Shown here: positions 4,891-7,460 of the stretch, one piece after another | How the letters are laid out: the number at the start of each line of letters is the position of its first letter | Numbering within the stretch: position 1 is the stretch's first letter | DNA from: Gemmataceae bacterium | GTDB taxonomy: Bacteria > Planctomycetota > Planctomycetia > Gemmatales > Gemmataceae | Assembly: GCA_020847555.1 (NCBI GenBank) | Contig: JADLBT010000018.1 | Span: 1-7,460 of the forward strand | Reading direction: 5' to 3' | DNA length: 7,460 nt | Made by a program: the position numbers and the translations under genes | Notes under the pieces: model-generated | The model's database searches: none | What the model was told of the DNA's origin: nothing | Seen by the model: the letters and a program-made list of their open reading frames with translations, nothing else

Positions 4891-5361
4891 ATGCCGCCGC
4901 GAGACATCATCGAGTGGCTCCGTGAAGGCCGCGCCATCCTCGCCGGATGGGACGGCGAGCGACCCGCCGCCGTCCGTGTCGTGATAGCCTGGGCCGATAC
5001 CGGCCGGGGCATCGAGATCGTCCTGCCCCCGGCTGACGAGGACGGCGAGCCCCGCTATGCCCCGACCGATGCCGGACCGCGGCGAGTCATCCTCTCCCCG
5101 GACACATCACTGCCTCATCTGGGAACCGTCCTCGCCGGACGTCCTGGGGAGACGTCCTCGACGCCGGCCACCGAATCAGGACTGCGGCTGCGGAGCGTTC
5201 ACCGCCGACTTCTGTCCGCGGCCGATGTCACTCCCGCCAAGGCCGAGCGGATTTGCCGCAAGGCTGGACTCTCCTGCAACAGCACCTCCCGCGCCGCCTT
5301 GGCCGAACTGGTCCGGGCCGGACACCTCCGACATGGCCCCGACGGTTACCGCCGACCCTGA
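4891..5361 (+). CDS. Hypothetical protein with possible C-terminal winged-helix-like segment
   Basis: A 156-residue protein with no membrane segment. Residues 1-48 (RDIIEWLREGRAILAGWDGE, then VRVVIAWADTGRGIEIVLPP) look like a folded helix-strand unit. A low-complexity linker spans about 82-98. The C-terminal 55 residues (VHRRLLSAADVTPAKAERIC; RAALAELVRAGHLRHGPDGY) resemble helix-helix-wing DNA-binding segments in which a helix ends in a 'LVRAGHLxxxPDGYR' wing, though I cannot name a family. The ATG at 4891 has no clear ribosome binding site and lies just after the integrase terminator, so translation may be leaderless or the true start differs. It precedes the DUF1580 gene on the same strand, 87 bp apart. 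Being between int and DUF1580, it may take part in integration or excision control; this is inference. Confidence 0.65.
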   Translation: MPPRDIIEWLREGRAILAGWDGERPAAVRVVIAWADTGRGIEIVLPPADEDGEPRYAPTDAGPRRVILSPDTSLPHLGTVLAGRPGETSSTPATESGLRLRSVHRRLLSAADVTPAKAERICRKAGLSCNSTSRAALAELVRAGHLRHGPDGYRRP

Positions 5362-5393
5362 GCCGCGGAAGGTTCCGCCGGAACACGTCCGCT

Positions 5394-5421
5394 GATTAAA
5401 CCGAGAATTCTCGGTTTAATC
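5394..5421. promoter_or_regulatory. 28-bp perfect palindrome between the 4891 and 5449 genes
   Basis: The 14 bases at 5394-5407 (GATTAAACCGAGAA) are followed directly by their exact reverse complement (5408-5421), with GAATTC at the centre. It lies 32 bases after the upstream stop and 27 bases before the DUF1580 start. Perfect symmetry with no loop fits a dimeric regulator operator. As RNA it would give a 12-bp stem with an AATT loop and an AU-rich base, a weak terminator at best. Its last four bases are shared with the next hairpin. Confidence 0.65.
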
Positions 5422-5443
5422 TCCTGCGTCCCAGCGGGAGATT
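5418..5443 (+). promoter_or_regulatory. Hairpin covering the ribosome binding site of the DUF1580 gene
   Basis: AATCTCCTGC (5418-5427) pairs with GCGGGAGATT (5434-5443) with one G-U wobble and a 6-base loop. The 3' strand contains GGGAG (5436-5440), the probable ribosome binding site for the GTG at 5449. It shares 5418-5421 with the palindrome upstream, so the two full-length structures compete in the mRNA. Confidence 0.55.
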
Positions 5444-5448
5444 GCGAT

Positions 5449-5769
5449 GTGATCGACCTCGAACGCGAACCACTGCTCACCCTGTCCCAGGCCAGCGCCC
5501 TGATCCCACCTCGCCGCGGGAGACGGACAGCCCGCAGCACGCTCTTGCGCTGGATCCTGCACGGCAAGCATGGGGTGAAGCTGGACGGCTGCCGTGCGCC
5601 TGCGGGCTGGATGACCAGCGCCGCGGCGGTCGAGCGGTTCCTGGCCTCGCTGGCGGAGATAGACCGAGCGGCCAGGGGCGCAGCGGCCCGGATGGAGGAG
5701 AAGGGCCGACGCGCCGACTGGGCCGACGCCGTGCTGGACGCGGCCGGGGTGGGGAAGAAGCGGGCGTGA
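5449..5769 (+). CDS. DUF1580 protein (planctomycete-specific, excisionase-like DNA-binding candidate)
   Basis: A 106-residue protein. Residues 1-65 match DUF1580: MIDLEREPLLTLSQASALIP, then PPRRGRRTARSTLLRWILHG at 20-39, a basic GVKL strand, and a small C-terminal helix (WMTSAAAVERFLASL). The order (L/T-x-x-A-x-x-L helix, STLxRW helix, GVxLE strand, TSxEAxxRF) is that of the MerR/excisionase helix-turn-helix fold, so a role as a directionality factor or repressor is plausible but unproven. Residues 66-106 are an extra charged helix (AEIDRAARGAAARMEEKGRR). The start is GTG with GGGAG 8 bases upstream; that site is inside a hairpin. The family is known essentially from Planctomycetes and is a strong taxonomic clue. 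It converges on the antirepressor-like gene at 5812. Confidence 0.85.
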   Translation: MIDLEREPLLTLSQASALIPPRRGRRTARSTLLRWILHGKHGVKLDGCRAPAGWMTSAAAVERFLASLAEIDRAARGAAARMEEKGRRADWADAVLDAAGVGKKRA

Positions 5770-5804
5770 CGCAAAGGGTGTCCACAGTACGGACACCCTT
5801 TGCG
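5770..5804. terminator. Perfect 14-bp hairpin between convergent genes, candidate bidirectional terminator
   Basis: CGCAAAGGGTGTCC (5770-5783) pairs perfectly with GGACACCCTTTGCG (5791-5804) around a 7-base loop. It starts right after the DUF1580 stop and ends 7 bases before the stop of the minus-strand gene at 5812. Placement between converging genes points to a shared terminator, although neither strand has a proper U-tract. Confidence 0.68.
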
Positions 5805-5811
5805 GTGAAAA

Positions 5812-6789
5812 TCACTCCTCGAACAACCCGAGTTGCCGCGGACCGTCCGACAGTCCAATTCCCGCAGTACTGTCGCCGGCGATCAGTTTGCGGCGGGTGC
5901 GGCCCGAGAGAACGGCGGGCCTGCCGGCGAGTTGTCGGGATGCACGGTCGGCGGCACTGGCCGGAGCCAGGCCGTACTGCCTCTGCGGGAACTTGTTCAT
6001 CAGGTAGTCCGGAAGGCACTCGGGGAGGTACTGCTCGTGCAGCCACCTGTTGAAGTGCGGCAACTCCTCGGGGCTATAGACGTAGGGCAGCACCCGAATC
6101 GGCTCGCCCCGAAAAAATCGGCCCGGCATCACGAGCGGGCAGTCGCGGTAGGTCGGCCGCGCCCACGGCTGAGCGGCCCGAACCATTCGCCAGCGAGCCC
6201 CGACCGAGCCGTCCGGCAGATCCTTGATGTCGAGCGGGAGACAGTGGCGGAGGAGTTCGTCTTCCAGGGCGAAGACGGTGACGCCGATCCCGGTGACGGC
6301 AGACCAGAAGCCACCACCGTGCCGAACCACGATCTCGCGGTTGTGGTCGAGGATTGTCGGTTCGAGGCGGGCGCTCCAGGGGCGGTAGGCGGGCTGGACA
6401 GTGGTCGGCGGTGGAGGGTGGTTGAAGAAGTGGTCGTGGAGGACGTCGGCACACTCGACCTGGTAGCGGAGCAGCTTGTCACGAACATCTGGCCGAACCT
6501 TGGTCGAGTGGATATTGCCCAGCCACATGACCAAGGTTCTTTCGTCGATGAGACATACGCCCTGCTGTCTACCTGTGGTGTCGCGTATTGTCCAAATGAC
6601 AATACGCGACCAGGGGCATCTGGTCTTGTCTCGGAGTTTCCGAAACTGCGTGGCGAAGTCGATTCCCAACGACTCGCAGCATCGACGCAGCGAGACGTAA
6701 ACCTTGTTGTCGGGCAGGCAGACGGCCTGGAGTTCGTCGCCGTGAAACTGGACTGTGGCCAGGGCGATGGGTTGCAGGGCAGGGGTCAA
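5812..6789 (-). CDS. Phage antirepressor-like protein with P22_AR_N domain
   Basis: A 325-residue protein. Residues 12-122 match the N-terminal domain of phage P22 antirepressor Ant: TVQFHGDELQAVCLPDNKVY at 12-31, LRRCCESLGIDFATQFRKLR at 34-53, VCLIDERTLVMWLGNIH at 78-94 and VRPDVRDKLLRYQVECADVL at 98-117. In P22, Ant inactivates the c2 prophage repressor. The C-terminal 200 residues, after a proline-rich linker (125-129), are unrecognised, have many aromatic residues (FWSAVTGIGVTVFALEDELL; LPHFNRWLHEQYLPECLPDY) and end in GLFEE. The TTG at 6789 is chosen because GGAGGG lies 7 bases upstream and family members start near here; a GTG at 6894 would add 35 residues. It follows the RHH gene (6920-7150) on the same strand, probably as one transcript. 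Confidence 0.82.
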   Translation of the reverse strand: MTPALQPIALATVQFHGDELQAVCLPDNKVYVSLRRCCESLGIDFATQFRKLRDKTRCPWSRIVIWTIRDTTGRQQGVCLIDERTLVMWLGNIHSTKVRPDVRDKLLRYQVECADVLHDHFFNHPPPPTTVQPAYRPWSARLEPTILDHNREIVVRHGGGFWSAVTGIGVTVFALEDELLRHCLPLDIKDLPDGSVGARWRMVRAAQPWARPTYRDCPLVMPGRFFRGEPIRVLPYVYSPEELPHFNRWLHEQYLPECLPDYLMNKFPQRQYGLAPASAADRASRQLAGRPAVLSGRTRRKLIAGDSTAGIGLSDGPRQLGLFEE

Positions 6790-6919
6790 GCTGACTCCCT
6801 CCAGAGGGCGAAGGTTGGATTGGGCAATCCTTGCCTGGAGGAACTCCTTTCCTCTCCCGGTCCAGTCGAAGCGGACGCCGGGTCGCCCGAACACCCCGAG
6901 CTGCGCTGGGCGGGGGTAG

Positions 6920-7150
6920 TCACGAACCAGCCTCCTTGTCCGGGATCGCTAAAGTCCTCCCCCGAGCGAGTAGGGCTTCCTCAAGAAGTATGACGACCGT
7001 CTGGGCGATGCTCCGCCGCTCCAGTTTCGCCTCTGCGCGGAGCAGTTCCCAGAGCGGATCCTCGACCCGCGCCGGGAGTTGATGACCCCTGCGGCTGGCG
7101 GCTGCGTTCACGGGTTGCTTCGGCTTCTTGGGGTTGCTCATGGCAGCCAT
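6920..7150 (-). CDS. Ribbon-helix-helix (Arc-like) DNA-binding protein
   Basis: A 76-residue protein with a basic tail (PKKPKQPVNAAASRRG) and an RHH core at about 30-66: HQLPARVEDPLWELLRAEAK then LERRSIAQTVVILLEEAL, i.e. strand, helix, turn, helix, as in Arc, Mnt and CopG. Such proteins act as dimers or tetramers on palindromic operators, usually repressing their own promoter. ATG at 7150 (or 7141) is preferred over a GTG at 7225, because the latter would lie upstream of the minus-strand -10 box; there is no strong ribosome binding site. The gene precedes the antirepressor-domain gene, the same order as arc-ant in P22 immI. The probable operator is the inverted repeat at 7208-7262. Confidence 0.78.
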   Translation of the reverse strand: MAAMSNPKKPKQPVNAAASRRGHQLPARVEDPLWELLRAEAKLERRSIAQTVVILLEEALLARGRTLAIPDKEAGS

Positions 7151-7191
7151 GCTACACCGCACGGAGTACACGAGCAACGGAATCCAACCCA

Positions 7192-7221
7192 AGTATACGC
7201 ACGCAAGGTTGCCAGAGTCAA
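7192..7221 (-). promoter_or_regulatory. Minus-strand promoter for the RHH-antirepressor pair
   Basis: Read on the minus strand: TTGACT (7221-7216) and TATACT (7197-7192), 18 bp apart. Transcription would start near 7185 and leave about 35 bases before the ATG at 7150. The -35 lies within the left arm of the symmetric inverted repeat, so a protein bound there would block this promoter. Confidence 0.7.
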
Positions 7222-7262
7222 CCACTTAAAAAATCTACCAACATTTGGTTGACAATGGCAAC
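7208..7262. promoter_or_regulatory. Symmetric operator-like inverted repeat over both divergent -35 boxes
   Basis: Left arm GTTGCCA-GA-GTCAACCA (7208-7224) and right arm TGGTTGAC-AA-TGGCAAC (7246-7262) match as inverted repeats at 15 of 17 positions, the two mismatches being the central dinucleotide. A 21-bp AT-rich spacer separates them, placing the arm centres 38 bp apart, near 3.6 helical turns. Each arm contains the -35 box of one divergent promoter. This suits a multimeric repressor, most simply the RHH protein next to it. Confidence 0.65.
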
Positions 7263-7278
7263 CAGCATCCCGTATAAA
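7249..7278 (+). promoter_or_regulatory. Plus-strand promoter of the repeat-protein gene
   Basis: TTGACA (7249-7254) and TATAAA (7273-7278), 18 bp apart, about 45 bases upstream of the ATG at 7323. It shares TTGACAAT and CCGTATA at the same spacing with the promoter at 442-471, so the two may answer to the same regulation. Confidence 0.72.
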
Positions 7279-7305
7279 GAGGGTGTAGACAACACCGACA
7301 CCCTC
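7279..7305 (+). repeat. Hairpin at the 5' end of the repeat-protein transcript
   Basis: GAGGGTGT (7279-7286) and ACACCCTC (7298-7305) form an 8-bp stem with an 11-base loop, directly after the -10 box. The RNA would begin with this structure, which could stabilise the 5' end; alternatively it is a second operator. The ribosome binding site (GGAG at 7311-7314) is just outside it. Confidence 0.5.
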
Positions 7306-7322
7306 GCCCGGGAGTGAATCAG

Positions 7323-7460
7323 ATGAACGACGCAGTGGACGTCGAGGTGATCGACGCAGTGGACGTCGAGGTGATCGACGAGGCGGACGTCGAGGTGATC
7401 GACGAGGCGGACGTCGAGGTGATCGACGAGGCGGACGTCGAGGTGATCGACGAGGCGGAC
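7323..7460 (+). CDS. Acidic tandem octapeptide-repeat protein, 3' end beyond the window
   Basis: The frame starts at ATG 7323, 8 bases after GGAG and downstream of a good promoter, and stays open to the window edge (46 codons seen). After Met-Asn it consists entirely of a 24-bp, 8-residue unit: DAVDVEVI twice, DEADVEVI three times, then DEAD at the edge. Four of eight residues are Asp or Glu, giving about -4 charge per unit, with V/I alternating as in a strand. I do not recognise a family. Possible roles are an acidic spacer preceding an unseen domain, or a DNA-mimic-like acidic protein as in some phage anti-restriction proteins; both are guesses. The exact DNA repeats would be prone to copy-number change. 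Confidence 0.7.
   Translation, partial: MNDAVDVEVIDAVDVEVIDEADVEVIDEADVEVIDEADVEVIDEAD

Noticed and set aside
6790..6894. N-terminal extension of the antirepressor-like gene from GTG at 6894
   Set aside because: The TTG at 6789 has a well-placed GGAGGG and fits where the P22_AR_N homology begins; the extension shows no recognisable domain. Not fully excluded.
5833..6993. Long plus-strand open frame opposite the antirepressor-like gene
   Set aside because: The minus strand encodes a recognisable P22_AR_N domain with a ribosome binding site; the plus frame crosses two genes and has no domain.
7323..7460. 24-bp repeats as a CRISPR array
   Set aside because: The units are directly adjacent with no unique spacers and keep one reading frame from a start codon with a ribosome binding site, so it is a protein repeat.

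Overview
The window looks like a planctomycete (Gemmata-like) mobile element: a temperate phage, an integrative plasmid or a related integrating element. The base composition is high in GC, nearly every start carries a GGAGG-type ribosome binding site, and there is a DUF1580 protein, a family known almost only from Planctomycetes. This assignment comes from family recognition by eye, not from a search.

Left part (1-3200). A small ribbon-helix-helix (RHH) gene on the minus strand (142-348) faces a plus-strand run of five genes behind a strong promoter (TTGACA, 18 bp, TATATT at 442-471). These encode a DUF5710-like protein with a cysteine-rich tail (511-1092), two proteins I do not recognise (1203-1892, 1973-2485), a small HNH nuclease-like protein (2475-2834) and a DUF1874 protein (2886-3200). 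DUF1874 is the fold of STIV B116 and of the anti-CRISPR ring nuclease AcrIII-1, and the catalytic histidine is kept. GC-rich hairpins sit in front of several of the genes.

Middle (3201-4890). A 392-bp gene-free stretch has the anatomy of a phage attachment site. It holds the 3' half of a tRNA, probably Arg(ACG), starting at the anticodon loop. This is flanked on both sides by copies of the 10-mer ACTACCACTT and lies just upstream of a tyrosine integrase (3593-4780). No 5' tRNA half is present, so the site resembles an unrecombined attP rather than a chromosomal junction. Two hairpins, one a good intrinsic terminator, close the integrase gene.

Right part (4891-7460). An unrecognised protein (4891-5361) and a DUF1580 protein (5449-5769) run on the plus strand, separated by a 28-bp perfect palindrome overlapping a second hairpin. 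Converging on them from the right is a minus-strand pair: an RHH protein (6920-7150) followed by a protein with a P22 antirepressor N-terminal domain (5812-6789). This recalls the arc-ant pair of the P22 immI region. The pair shares a symmetric, operator-like divergent promoter region (7192-7278) with a plus-strand gene (7323 onward) encoding tandem acidic octapeptides; that gene runs off the window.

Taken together, the integrase and attachment site give integration, DUF1580 is a candidate directionality or regulatory factor, the RHH and antirepressor genes are candidate lysogeny or maintenance control, and the left cluster is a candidate accessory or anti-defence cassette with the DUF1874 protein as its clearest member.
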